Shown: piece by piece, positions 17,443 to 25,810 of the stretch
Position numbering within the stretch: position 1 is the stretch's first letter
Layout of the letters: every line of letters starts with the position of its first letter
Source: Holdemania massiliensis
GTDB taxonomy: Bacteria > Bacillota_I > Bacilli_A > Erysipelotrichales > Erysipelotrichaceae
Length of the DNA stretch: 64,000 nucleotides
Direction: 5' to 3'
Assembly (NCBI RefSeq): GCF_022440805.1
Contig: NZ_JAKNTK010000001.1
Location: 1,798,001 to 1,862,000 of the forward strand
The notes under the pieces: model-generated
Databases searched by the model: none
What the model was told of the DNA's origin: nothing
The model's input: only the letters and a program-made list of their open reading frames with translations
Position numbers and translations under genes: made by a program

Positions 17443-17958
17443 ATGATGGAAATTCAACAGATGTCAACTCATTATGAGGTAAAGCGGTTATCGGAAGAGA
17501 ACATACCGGAGATCCTGCGGTTATGCCAAGGTAATCGCAGTTATTATGAGCTTTGTCCACCGCTTGTTGACGAAACGAGTATTAAGGCCGATATGCAAGC
17601 TTTGCCACCCAATAAGACGCAGGAAGAAAAGCATTATATTGGATTTTATCATCATCAAGGCTTAGTAGCGTTGATGGACTGGATAAGCGGCTATCCCGAG
17701 GAAAAGACGGCCTTTATTGGTTTCTTTATGCTTGAAAGAACGATGCAGGGACAGGGAATGGGTTCTGCGATTATCACGGAATGCTGCGATTACTTCAAGA
17801 TATTGAGGTTTCAAAAAATACAGTTAGGCGTCATCCAAGGGAATCAGGCGGCAGTACAATTCTGGCAGAAAAATCAGTTCTTAATTAAGGAAGAGAAACG
17901 GGGACAACAATACGATGCCGTGATTTTGATGGAGAGAACAATCGCGGAGAATTGTTAA
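17443..17958 (+). CDS. GNAT family N-acetyltransferase
   Basis: A 171-residue GNAT protein. Acetyl-CoA binding motif A is visible as FFMLERTMQGQGMGSAIITE (about 91-110), followed by LGVIQGNQAAVQFWQKNQF (about 127-145), typical of motif B. The ATG doublet at 17443/17446 follows AAGGGAG (17431-17437). The substrate cannot be told from sequence. It sits after the ABC operon with a 48-base gap and no clear terminator, so cotranscription is possible. Confidence 0.85.
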   Translation: MMEIQQMSTHYEVKRLSEENIPEILRLCQGNRSYYELCPPLVDETSIKADMQALPPNKTQEEKHYIGFYHHQGLVALMDWISGYPEEKTAFIGFFMLERTMQGQGMGSAIITECCDYFKILRFQKIQLGVIQGNQAAVQFWQKNQFLIKEEKRGQQYDAVILMERTIAENC

Positions 17959-17979
17959 AAGTAAGCTAAAGGAATAGGA

Positions 17980-18015
17980 AAAAGAAAAAGCCTTGATTCA
18001 TAAGAATCAGGGCTT
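17980..18015 (-). terminator. Intrinsic terminator of the TauE-type exporter gene
   Basis: A 12-bp stem with one G-T pair (AAGCCTTGATTC at 17988-17999, GAATCAGGGCTT at 18004-18015) has a 4-nt loop. The A-rich side at 17980-17989 gives a U-run only for reverse-strand transcription. Confidence 0.8.
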
Positions 18016-18024
18016 AAATAGGAA

Positions 18025-18792
18025 CTAGCCAAGATATTTGACAGCTAACATAAAGATTCCAAGAACAAACAGCACGATGCCGGTTACCTGATTCAGCTTC
18101 TTGGGTTCAGCCTTGTTGGCAAAACGGGCAGCGATCATGGCCCCTAAATAAGTAAAGAAAACGCTGCTGATCAGTGGGAACCATTGGATGACACCGCTGA
18201 TTGCAAAGTGGCTGAGGGCTCCGGTGAGTGCCGTAAAGGTCATGATGAATACGCTGGTGCCGACTGCTGTTTTTAAATCATAGCCCAAGACGCTGACCAG
18301 CACCAACAGCATCATCATGCCGCCGCCGGCTCCGATAAAGCCGCAGATCAAACCGATAAAGATACCGCAGATTAACGACAAAACCGCTTTTTGTTTTGCG
18401 GTTCGGGTTTGATTCTTGGAGCTGGCGCTCATGACAGGCTTAATGATGAAGCGGACACCCAGAAGCATGGTCATCCACACCGAGAAGCTGCCTAAGGTTG
18501 TCTGCGGGATCAGAGATCCCAACCAGCTGCCCACCATGGTGAACAGCACAGTGGAGATCATCATGATGAGACCGTTGCGGATGTCCAGATTCTTATGTTT
18601 GTAGTAAGTATACGCAGAGACGGCTGAGGCCAAGACGTCGGAGGCCAGTGAAATGCCGACCGCTTCATAAGCGTTAAAGCCCAATAAGGTGACAAGCATC
18701 GGGGTGATGACTGCCGCTGCCGATAGTCCTGCCAAGCCGGTAGCAATCCCAGCACCAAGTCCGGCAATCATCGTGACGATTAGAATATTCAT
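18025..18792 (-). CDS. TauE/SafE family membrane exporter
   Basis: A 255-residue integral membrane protein with about seven to eight helices and the duplicated glycine-rich motifs of the TauE/SafE family (GLGAGIATGLAGLSAAAVITP near the N-terminus, GFIGAGGGMMMLLVL at about 155-170). Members export sulfite, sulfoacetate or related anions; the substrate here is unknown. A good AAGGAGC ribosome site precedes the ATG. No sulfur genes adjoin it, although an alkylsulfatase lies about 5 kb away. Confidence 0.85.
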   Translation of the reverse strand: MNILIVTMIAGLGAGIATGLAGLSAAAVITPMLVTLLGFNAYEAVGISLASDVLASAVSAYTYYKHKNLDIRNGLIMMISTVLFTMVGSWLGSLIPQTTLGSFSVWMTMLLGVRFIIKPVMSASSKNQTRTAKQKAVLSLICGIFIGLICGFIGAGGGMMMLLVLVSVLGYDLKTAVGTSVFIMTFTALTGALSHFAISGVIQWFPLISSVFFTYLGAMIAARFANKAEPKKLNQVTGIVLFVLGIFMLAVKYLG

Positions 18793-18904
18793 AGATTCAG
18801 CTCCTTCAGTTGGTTTAATTGTAAACTATTTATAAATTATAAAGAGCCGGAAGAGAAAGTCAAGCGAAACTGTCTGTGATTGTTGACAAAGTCAGAAAGT
18901 TGTC

Positions 18905-18928
18905 AAAAAAACCGCTGGAATTCAGCGG
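18905..18928 (-). terminator. Intrinsic terminator overlapping the citrate synthase stop codon
   Basis: Stem CCGCTG (18912-18917) with CAGCGG (18923-18928) and a 5-nt loop; on the reverse strand it is followed by seven U. The stem contains the stop codon and final codons of the citrate synthase gene. Confidence 0.85.
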
Positions 18929-20265
18929 CTTTTCCGTTGGTCGATGGGGATATAATCGGCTAAGGTACCGACATATTTGCCGGCTGGACGAACAATCCGA
19001 TCGCAGTACAGCTTGTTTTCGATATTGTGAGCGAGCCATCCAACCATGCGGCTGGCCGCAAACAGCGGAGAGTAGCAATCTTCTGGGATATCGAGCATCG
19101 AGTAGACTAAGCCGCTGTAGAAATCGATGTTGCTGCTGACATGAATACCTTTGCGCCGATAGATAACCTGTTTCGCCAGTTTCTCTGTTCTTTGATAAAA
19201 TACAAACCGTTCTTTACAGTTTTTCTCTTCAGCCAGAATTTCAATCTGTTTCTTTAAGATTTCACTGCGCGGATCAGAAAGCGTGTAGACCGCATGGCCC
19301 ATTCCATAGATCAGACCTTTGCCGTCAAAGAATTGTTTGTCCATGATTTTTTCCAAAAGGGCGGTCAGCTGCTCATTACTGGCCTCTAAGCCGATTTCAG
19401 CAAGGATCGCATCCATCATCCTTCTGGCAGAAATATTGGCGCCGCCATGGCGCGGACCTTTCAGCGATCCTACTGAGGCCGCCATTGCTGAGTAAATGTC
19501 CGTTCCGGTGGAAGCGACAACGATGTTGGCAAACGTAGAGTTGTTGCCGGAACCATGATCTGCATGCAGCACCATCATCAAATCCAAAATCTTGGCTTCC
19601 TGGTGAGTGAACTGCTGATCGGGTCGCAGCAAGGATAAGATATTTTCAGCGATGGAGTACTCCGAGCGAACCGGATGAACGATTAAACTCTTATTTTCAA
19701 AGAAATGCGCCTTGGCTGCCATCGAATAACAAAGAATGGCCGGCATTTTTGCCAGGATGGAAAGTCCCTGATCCAAGGTGTTGAGCACCGAGATGTCATC
19801 GGCCTGGGGATCTTCGCCATACAGCATCAACAACGCTTTCTGGATCTGATTCATAATATTCATGCTGGGATAACGCAGAATATTGGTCGCCAGAAAGCCT
19901 TCCGGCAGCGTATAGCGGCTGCGCAGCTGACTGGTGAATAAGGAAAGTTCCTGCTGAGTTGGCAGATGGCCGAATAAAATCAAAAAGCAGGTTTCCTCGT
20001 AGCCGCAAATCTCGTTTTGATCCAAGCTGCGGCACAGCTGAGTGATTGGAATTCCCCGATAATACAGCTCACCCTGATCGTCCACTTTTTTGCCGTTGAC
20101 CAGTTTGTAGCCGACGACATCCGCAATCCGGGTCAGGCCGATCAAAACGCCGGTGCCATCTTCATTGCGCAGGCCTTTTTTGACATCATATTTAGTATAT
20201 AATTCGTTGTCGATTTTGTTTTCCGGGATTGAATCCTGGAAGATTTTCTGCAGCTCACTGTTCAT
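18922..20265 (-). CDS. gltA: Citrate synthase
   Basis: A 447-residue citrate synthase catalysing oxaloacetate + acetyl-CoA to citrate. The family motif HADHGSGNNSTF carries catalytic H237, the second catalytic histidine lies in GMGHAVYTLSDPR, and the late aspartate in SSNIDFYSGLVY completes the triad. The GAGGTGA ribosome site is good. It is divergent from aconitase across 137 bases, so the first two steps of the oxidative branch are encoded together. No isocitrate dehydrogenase gene lies in this window. The long N-terminus is typical of the Firmicute/Clostridia form. Confidence 0.93.
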   Translation of the reverse strand: MNSELQKIFQDSIPENKIDNELYTKYDVKKGLRNEDGTGVLIGLTRIADVVGYKLVNGKKVDDQGELYYRGIPITQLCRSLDQNEICGYEETCFLILFGHLPTQQELSLFTSQLRSRYTLPEGFLATNILRYPSMNIMNQIQKALLMLYGEDPQADDISVLNTLDQGLSILAKMPAILCYSMAAKAHFFENKSLIVHPVRSEYSIAENILSLLRPDQQFTHQEAKILDLMMVLHADHGSGNNSTFANIVVASTGTDIYSAMAASVGSLKGPRHGGANISARRMMDAILAEIGLEASNEQLTALLEKIMDKQFFDGKGLIYGMGHAVYTLSDPRSEILKKQIEILAEEKNCKERFVFYQRTEKLAKQVIYRRKGIHVSSNIDFYSGLVYSMLDIPEDCYSPLFAASRMVGWLAHNIENKLYCDRIVRPAGKYVGTLADYIPIDQRKSR

Positions 20266-20349
20266 GTTTTCACCTCAATGGTTCTAGTTTACTACAAAAA
20301 TGAAAGAAATGACACCAAAAAGAAAACATTTTACTTTTTGTGTAAAGAC

Positions 20350-20378
20350 TTTCAAAAGTGTAGCCAAGCTGATATAAT
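20350..20378 (+). promoter_or_regulatory. Aconitase promoter
   Basis: TATAAT at 20373-20378 lies 17 bases after the weak -35 TTTCAA at 20350-20355 and 24 bases before the aconitase ATG. The surrounding AT-rich DNA (TTTAC...GTAAA, 20332-20346) could hold an operator shared with the divergent citrate synthase gene. Confidence 0.6.
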
Positions 20379-20402
20379 AAAGTCTATGAAAGAAGGGGTT
20401 GG

Positions 20403-22325
20403 ATGAAAACTTTGGCAGAAAAAATTCTGGCGGCACACCGCGTCAGCGGCGAACTAAAAGCTGGAATGCCGATTGAAATCAAAATCGATCAGACACTGAC
20501 ACAGGATGCGACAGGAACAATGGCTTACTTACAGTTTGAGGCGATGGGCTGTGAACAGGTGAAGACCGAGTGTTCCCTCAGCTACGTCGATCACAATACG
20601 CTGCAAAATGGTTTTGAAAATGCGGATGATCATGAGTACCTGCGCACGGTGGCCGACCGGTACGGCATTATTTTCTCGCGGCCGGGCAATGGCATCTGTC
20701 ATCAGGTGCATCTGGAACGTTTTGATAAACCAGGCAAAACGTTGTTGGGATCGGATTCTCATACGCCGACGGCCGGGGCGATGGGGATGATTGCGATCGG
20801 AGCGGGCGGACTGGATGTTGCCTGTGCCATGGCCGGGATGCCGTTTGCCTTAACGATGCCGAAAATCGTCAATATCCGGCTGAAAAACCGATTGCCGCAT
20901 GGGGTTGGGGCCAAGGATATTATATTAAAAGTGCTGTCGCTATTGAGCGTGAAGGGCGGCGTCGGCAAAATCTTTGAATACACGGGAGACGGTATTCTTG
21001 ATTTAAGCGTTCCGGAGCGAAGTACTATCTGCAACATGGGAGCTGAGCTGGGGGCGACGACTTCACTGTTTCCCAGCGACGAAAATACCCATGAATTTTT
21101 AATCAAACAGGGACGCGGTGAAGACTTCATCGAACTGAAGGCGGATCCGGATGCGGTATATGACGAAATCCTTGAAATTGACTGTGCCGCGCTGAAACCC
21201 TTGGTAGCCTGTCCGCATTCCCCAGATTTGGTGAAGCCGGTTGAAGAGCTTGCGGGATTGAAGGTCAACCAGGTTGCCATCGGCTCCTGTACGAATTCCT
21301 CCTTGACCGATTTGTTGGAGGTGGCGCGGATACTCAAAGGTAAGACCGTGCATCCGGATGTTTCGTTGGTGATCTCCTTCGGCTCCAAACAAGTGCTGCG
21401 GATGCTCAGCCGCTGCGGAGCCTTGGATGATCTGATCGCCGCAGGTGCGCGTCTGTTGGAAGCAACATGCGGGCCGTGCATCGGGATGGGGCAAAGTCCT
21501 AAGACGGAGGGTGTATCGCTGCGCACTTTCAATCGAAACTTCTATGGCCGCAGCGGCACGATGAGCGCGGGGATTTATCTGGTTTCGCCGGCAACGGCCG
21601 CCGCCAGTGCCATCGCCGGGGTTGTCTGCAGCGCTGAAATGATCGATTATGTCAAGCCTGAGATGCCTGAGGCGTATCTGATTGATGATTCAATGCTTTT
21701 AAAACCGAGCTGTGATCCGCAGCGGGAAATTTTGCGCGGTCCCAATATCAAGCCGTATCCGGCGAAGGAGCCGTTGGCCGAAAGCATCAAAAAACCGGTG
21801 ATGATCAAAGTCGGCGACAACATTACAACCGACCACATCATGCCGGCTGGGGCCAAAATTCTGCCGTATCGAAGCAACATTGAGAAGATCAGTGAGTTCT
21901 GTTACAGTCAGATCGATCCTGAATTTCATGACCGGTGTCTGAAGTATGGCGGAGGCTGGATCCTTGCCGGGGAGAATTACGGCCAGGGCAGTTCGCGCGA
22001 ACATGCCGCGTTAGCGCCGATGTATTTGAAAATTCAGGCGGTCATCGCCAAAAGCTATGCCCGGATTCACCGGCAGAATTTGATCAATGCCGGTATTCTG
22101 CCGCTGGTTTTTGAAGATCCGAAAGATTATGAACGAATTGAAGCGATGGACAGGCTGGAAGTCAACTGTAAAGCACTGGCGGAAGATCAGCCATTAACGA
22201 TTACGGATGCGACCCAGGGCTTTGCCTTCAACGTCGATCATCATTGTACAGCCCGTGAAATTGAGATTCTTAAAGCCGGCGGACTGCTGAATCGAATCCG
22301 AAAACAAAATCAAAGACAAGGCTAA
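20403..22325 (+). CDS. Aconitate hydratase (small Aquifex-type)
   Basis: A 640-residue aconitase that isomerises citrate and isocitrate through a [4Fe-4S] cluster. Cluster ligands are C296 (GSCTNSS) and C356/C359 (ATCGPCIGMGQ). The SDSHTPTAGAMGM motif is at about 119-131. The C-terminal swivel domain has NYGQGSSREHAALAP. It is shorter than the roughly 900-residue AcnA form, with domain order and length like the Aquifex/Clostridia type. The ATG follows GAAGGGG. It is divergent from gltA, with which it makes isocitrate, probably for glutamate supply. Confidence 0.92.
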   Translation: MKTLAEKILAAHRVSGELKAGMPIEIKIDQTLTQDATGTMAYLQFEAMGCEQVKTECSLSYVDHNTLQNGFENADDHEYLRTVADRYGIIFSRPGNGICHQVHLERFDKPGKTLLGSDSHTPTAGAMGMIAIGAGGLDVACAMAGMPFALTMPKIVNIRLKNRLPHGVGAKDIILKVLSLLSVKGGVGKIFEYTGDGILDLSVPERSTICNMGAELGATTSLFPSDENTHEFLIKQGRGEDFIELKADPDAVYDEILEIDCAALKPLVACPHSPDLVKPVEELAGLKVNQVAIGSCTNSSLTDLLEVARILKGKTVHPDVSLVISFGSKQVLRMLSRCGALDDLIAAGARLLEATCGPCIGMGQSPKTEGVSLRTFNRNFYGRSGTMSAGIYLVSPATAAASAIAGVVCSAEMIDYVKPEMPEAYLIDDSMLLKPSCDPQREILRGPNIKPYPAKEPLAESIKKPVMIKVGDNITTDHIMPAGAKILPYRSNIEKISEFCYSQIDPEFHDRCLKYGGGWILAGENYGQGSSREHAALAPMYLKIQAVIAKSYARIHRQNLINAGILPLVFEDPKDYERIEAMDRLEVNCKALAEDQPLTITDATQGFAFNVDHHCTAREIEILKAGGLLNRIRKQNQRQG

Positions 22326-22329
22326 ACAG

Positions 22330-22360
22330 AAAGCTGACCACCGTCAGCTTTTCTTCTTCT
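22330..22360 (+). terminator. Intrinsic terminator after aconitase
   Basis: A 9-bp perfect stem AAAGCTGAC (22330-22338) with GTCAGCTTT (22343-22351), a 4-nt loop and a T/C-rich tail. Confidence 0.85.
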
Positions 22361-22390
22361 CATTCGTTGCTTATTAACAGAAAAACAAAA

Positions 22391-22419
22391 TTGAACTTCC
22401 CGCAAAGAAAGCGTATAAT
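22391..22419 (+). promoter_or_regulatory. Promoter of the MATE gene
   Basis: TTGAAC (22391-22396) and TATAAT (22414-22419) are separated by 17 bases, a near-consensus vegetative promoter 30 bases ahead of the start codon. Confidence 0.8.
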
Positions 22420-22448
22420 CAGACGAGTTCAGAGAATGGGGGAAGGCA

Positions 22449-23780
22449 ATGTTTACCAATCAAAAATTAAAACAACTGATCATTCCGTTAGTGATTGAAC
22501 AAATCCTGGCGGTATTGGTCGGCATGGCGGACATCATGATGGTCAGCAGTGTTTCAGAAGCTGCCGTATCCGGTGTTTCGCTGGTCGATTCAATCAGTAT
22601 TCTGATCATCAATATTTTTGCGGCGCTGGCGACCGGCGGAGCCGTAGTTGCAGCGCAGTATCTTGGCCGTCAACAGGAGGAGCAGGCATGCTTTTCAGCC
22701 AAGCAGTTAATCTTATGCACCACGGTGATTTCGGCAGTGATTATGGTGGCCTTTCTGCTTTTTGGTCAGCCGCTGATTTCTTTGATCTTCGGCAAGGTGG
22801 AACCGGAGGTGCTCTCCAGCGCCCAGACCTATTTGTTTATCACGTCGATGTCCTATCCGTTTATCGCCTTGTATAATTCCTGCGCGGCGCTGTATCGGGC
22901 GATGGGCAATTCGCGGATTTCGATGGTGACTTCCTTGATTATGAACTCGCTGAATATCGCCGGCAATGCCCTGTTGATTTATGGCTTTGGCATGGGCGTG
23001 GAAGGTGCGGCGATTCCAACCTTAATCTCACGGATCGTATGTGCTGTACTGATTGTGGTCATGCTTCGGCATCGTCAGGATCAGATCCGGCTGGATTCGT
23101 ATTTCCATCTCGGTTTTGACTGGCCGATGATCAAACGCATCCTGCAGATCGGCGTGCCTAACGGACTGGAAAACGGGATGTTTCAGATTGGCAAGATTCT
23201 TGTGCAGAGCTTAGTTGCCGTTTTTGGAACAGCCTCGATTGCGGCCAATGCGGTCGCCAATAACTTCGCTTCGATGGAAGTCATTCCGGCAGCCGCCATC
23301 GGCTTAGGTCTGGTGACCGTTGTCGGTCAGTGCGTTGGAGCGGGGAAGATCGAGGAAGCCCGTTATTATACCAAAAAACTGATGAAATGGGCCTATATGG
23401 CTTCGATTGCATTAAATATCTGTATTCTGCTCGGGGCCAATGTTCTGTTAAAGCTGTACCATTTGTCGCCGGAAACGCTGGATATTGCTTTTAAACTGTT
23501 GTTTATCCATGGTTTCTTTGTCATGGTCATCTGGCCGGTTTCCTTTACGCTGCCCAATGCTTTGCGGGCAGCCAATGATGCTCGTTTCACGATGAGCGTT
23601 TCGATCGCTTCGATGTGGATCTGCCGGATTGGGTTAAGCTATGTTTTCGGCTTAGGTCTGGGACTGGGCGTTGTGGGCGTCTGGCTGGCCATGATCTGCG
23701 ATTGGTTTGTCCGTTCAGCCTTTTTTGCGCTGCGCTTTCGCGGTGACCGCTGGACGCGCCGTCAGCTGATCGAGAGCTGA
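22449..23780 (+). CDS. MATE family efflux transporter
   Basis: A 443-residue multidrug/toxin extrusion protein with about twelve helices in two homologous halves. The N-terminal IIPLVIEQILAVLVGMADIMMVSSVSEAA is diagnostic, and the second half opens near 230 with ILQIGVPNGLENGMFQIGKI. It likely exports cationic compounds by sodium or proton antiport; the substrate is unknown. The ribosome site is GGGGGAAGG. It is a single-gene unit bounded by terminators on both sides. Confidence 0.92.
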   Translation: MFTNQKLKQLIIPLVIEQILAVLVGMADIMMVSSVSEAAVSGVSLVDSISILIINIFAALATGGAVVAAQYLGRQQEEQACFSAKQLILCTTVISAVIMVAFLLFGQPLISLIFGKVEPEVLSSAQTYLFITSMSYPFIALYNSCAALYRAMGNSRISMVTSLIMNSLNIAGNALLIYGFGMGVEGAAIPTLISRIVCAVLIVVMLRHRQDQIRLDSYFHLGFDWPMIKRILQIGVPNGLENGMFQIGKILVQSLVAVFGTASIAANAVANNFASMEVIPAAAIGLGLVTVVGQCVGAGKIEEARYYTKKLMKWAYMASIALNICILLGANVLLKLYHLSPETLDIAFKLLFIHGFFVMVIWPVSFTLPNALRAANDARFTMSVSIASMWICRIGLSYVFGLGLGLGVVGVWLAMICDWFVRSAFFALRFRGDRWTRRQLIES

Positions 23781-23857
23781 GCAGCGTTTGAAGCCGAATA
23801 ACAGGACAGTCTGAGGCTGGCTTGGATACCAGCGGGGACTGATTCTTGGGATAAGCG

Positions 23858-23890
23858 GAATTCTGATTTCAGGTCAGGATTCTTTTTTCT
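23858..23890 (+). terminator. Intrinsic terminator after the MATE gene
   Basis: GAATTCTGA (23858-23866) pairs with TCAGGATTC (23874-23882) through one G-T pair, followed by a T-rich run. Confidence 0.8.
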
Positions 23891-23905
23891 TTACAGGATT
23901 AAAGC

Positions 23906-23934
23906 TTGAAAATAATTCAACTTTCCGCTACAAT
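23906..23934 (+). promoter_or_regulatory. Promoter of the DUF5131 gene
   Basis: TTGAAA (23906-23911) and TACAAT (23929-23934) have exact 17-base spacing. The -35 lies on the TTG that would begin a longer reading frame, which excludes that start. Confidence 0.78.
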
Positions 23935-23968
23935 GAAGAAAACAAACAGGAACAAAGGGGAGATAACG

Positions 23969-24892
23969 ATGCATGATATCTGGAATCCATGGCATGGCTG
24001 TGTTAAAATCAGCGAAGGCTGCGAGCATTGTTATATGTTTTATTTGGATCGTCAGCGCGGCCAGGATGGGTCGCAGATTCGCCGGGTTCAAAATGGTTTC
24101 GACATGCCGCTGAAAAAGGATCGCCGCGGTCATTTCAAGATTCAAAGCGGCGAACGGGTGCGCGTATGCATGAATTCCGATTTTTTTCTGGCAGAAGCGG
24201 ATCCCTGGCGTGAAGAAGCCTGGAAGATCATGAAGAAGCGTTCCGATGTGATTTTTTATCTGCTGACAAAGCGGCCGGAACGCGTCGAAGCTTGTCTGCC
24301 GAAGGATTGGGGAGACGGGTGGGAAAATGTTTTTTTCAATGTGACGGCTGAGAACCAGAAACGTGCCGATCAGCGGCTGCCGTGGTTAATCAAGCTGCCG
24401 TTTCGGCATAAAGGCGTCATGTGCGCGCCGTTTATCGGACCGGTTGATTTATCGCCGTGGCTGAGCTGCGGTCAGATTGAACAGGTGATCTGCGGCGGGG
24501 AAAACTATGAAGGTGCCCGACCTTGCGACTTTGATTGGGTTAAAGCGCTTGCCGCCCAATGCCGTGAGGCGGAAGTGGCGTTTAATTTTATTGAAACGGG
24601 TTCGCGGTTGTTCAAGGACGGACGAATGTATTCTTTGCCGTCCAAAAGGCTGCAAAGTGAAATGGCGTGGAAATCAGGCGTCAGTTTCCCGGGAAAGCCG
24701 CAGGTTTTCAAACTGGAAGATGAATATGGGCCAATTCCGCCGGAGCGTCTTTATCAGCCTTATTTTGGTCTGCATTGTCAACATTGCGGCGGTCAGCTGA
24801 CATGCAATGGCTGTACCCGCTGCGGACGCTGCGAAAAAAATGAGCGTGCAGAAAAAACGCTGAAAAAAATAAATTCTGAAAAGAGGGAATAG
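23969..24892 (+). CDS. DUF5131 / phage Gp37-Gp68-like protein
   Basis: A 307-residue protein of a family known from phages and bacteria. The N-terminus WNPWHGCVKISEGCEHCY has the clustered cysteines C11, C18 and C21, which resemble an iron-sulfur or radical-SAM-like site. Then come FHLLTKRPER-type and FIGP/CGGEN-type conserved blocks (LLTKRPERVE, CGGENYEGARPCDFDWVK). The C-terminus adds a zinc-ribbon-like set (CQHCGGQLTCNGCTRCGRC). The biochemical function is not established. The start is set by AAAGGGGAG just upstream of ATG 23969. The following MerR gene is 3 bases away, so both are in one operon. Confidence 0.8.
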   Translation: MHDIWNPWHGCVKISEGCEHCYMFYLDRQRGQDGSQIRRVQNGFDMPLKKDRRGHFKIQSGERVRVCMNSDFFLAEADPWREEAWKIMKKRSDVIFYLLTKRPERVEACLPKDWGDGWENVFFNVTAENQKRADQRLPWLIKLPFRHKGVMCAPFIGPVDLSPWLSCGQIEQVICGGENYEGARPCDFDWVKALAAQCREAEVAFNFIETGSRLFKDGRMYSLPSKRLQSEMAWKSGVSFPGKPQVFKLEDEYGPIPPERLYQPYFGLHCQHCGGQLTCNGCTRCGRCEKNERAEKTLKKINSEKRE

Positions 24893-24895
24893 GAA

Positions 24896-25723
24896 ATGCT
24901 GAAAATAGGCGAATTTTCCAAACTGACGCAAATTTCTATCCGCATGCTTCGCTATTATGATGAAACGGGACTGTTAAAACCGGCGGCCATTGATCCGACG
25001 AATGGATATCGGATGTATACGTCTGCGCAGATTCCGCAGCTGAATCAAATACTGGCCTTACGGGACTGCGGTTTTACAATTTCTGAAATTGCGGTGTGGA
25101 TGGATCGGACAGATTCTCTGCCGTTGACCAGGATCGCTGAAAAACAAACTGAAATAGAGCAGGGAATCCGCATCGAACAGGCAAAGCTCAAACGCTTGGA
25201 AAGATTGAAAGAACAGCTTGAAAAAGGCGGCCGTCCGGAGCTGCTCAACGTTGCGGTCAAATCCATTCCAGCCTGTCTTGTGCTGTCCCTGCGCCGGGTG
25301 CTTACTGATTATTATGGTGAGGGCGAACTGTGGAAGGAAATTGCCGCCTTCATTAAGACAGAACAAATTGAAATCGCCGGTCAGCCGTTTTCGCTGTATC
25401 ATGATGAAAATTACAAGGAGAAAAACGTGGATGTTGAATTGTGCCTGCCTGTAAAACGAGCTGGAAGCGATCAGGGGAATTTTCACTTCCGCGAAGTGGC
25501 AGGGACAGCGGCAATGGCCTGTGCTTGGGTCTGCGGTCCTTTTTCCCTGATTGCTGAAACCTATTTAAGCTTAGCCCAATGGCTGGAAAATAATGATTAT
25601 CATATCGAAGGACCCGATCGTCAAATTGTTCATCGAGGTCCGTGGAATGAAACGGATCCCCAGCAATATTTAACGGAGATTCAGATTCCGATCAGAAAAA
25701 CAGACGAAGAACTCCCGCTGTGA
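24896..25723 (+). CDS. MerR family regulator with GyrI-like effector domain
   Basis: A 275-residue activator. The MerR winged helix is at 1-70 (KIGEFSKLTQISIRMLRYYDETGLLKP), followed by a dimerisation coiled coil at about 80-118 (EKQTEIEQGIRIEQAKLKRLERLKEQL). A GyrI/BmrR-type effector-binding domain occupies about 120-275. This architecture binds hydrophobic or cationic drugs. It shares a transcript with the DUF5131 gene. A MerR-type promoter with 19-base spacing lies just downstream before the trmO-like gene, suggesting that gene as a target. Confidence 0.88.
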   Translation: MLKIGEFSKLTQISIRMLRYYDETGLLKPAAIDPTNGYRMYTSAQIPQLNQILALRDCGFTISEIAVWMDRTDSLPLTRIAEKQTEIEQGIRIEQAKLKRLERLKEQLEKGGRPELLNVAVKSIPACLVLSLRRVLTDYYGEGELWKEIAAFIKTEQIEIAGQPFSLYHDENYKEKNVDVELCLPVKRAGSDQGNFHFREVAGTAAMACAWVCGPFSLIAETYLSLAQWLENNDYHIEGPDRQIVHRGPWNETDPQQYLTEIQIPIRKTDEELPL

Positions 25724-25747
25724 TTTTTCATCGGGAGTTTGTTTTTT
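25710..25747 (+). terminator. Intrinsic terminator after the merR-like gene
   Basis: AACTCCCG (25710-25717) with CGGGAGTT (25732-25739), then a T-rich run. The stem overlaps the last codons and stop of the gene. Confidence 0.85.
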
Positions 25748-25751
25748 CTGC

Positions 25752-25782
25752 TTGACTCTCACACCTTGTCAGGGTTTATCGT
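25752..25782 (+). promoter_or_regulatory. MerR-type 19-bp-spaced promoter with dyad operator
   Basis: TTGACT (25752-25757) and TATCGT (25777-25782) are 19 bases apart, the over-long spacing typical of MerR-controlled promoters. Between and overlapping them is the dyad ACnCTnACA-nnn-TGTnAGnGT (25755-25775), with eight of ten arm pairs complementary. It sits between the merR-like gene and the trmO-like gene. Confidence 0.65.
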
Positions 25783-25810
25783 AGAGCTATCCTGAAAGGA
25801 AGGAATAAAA

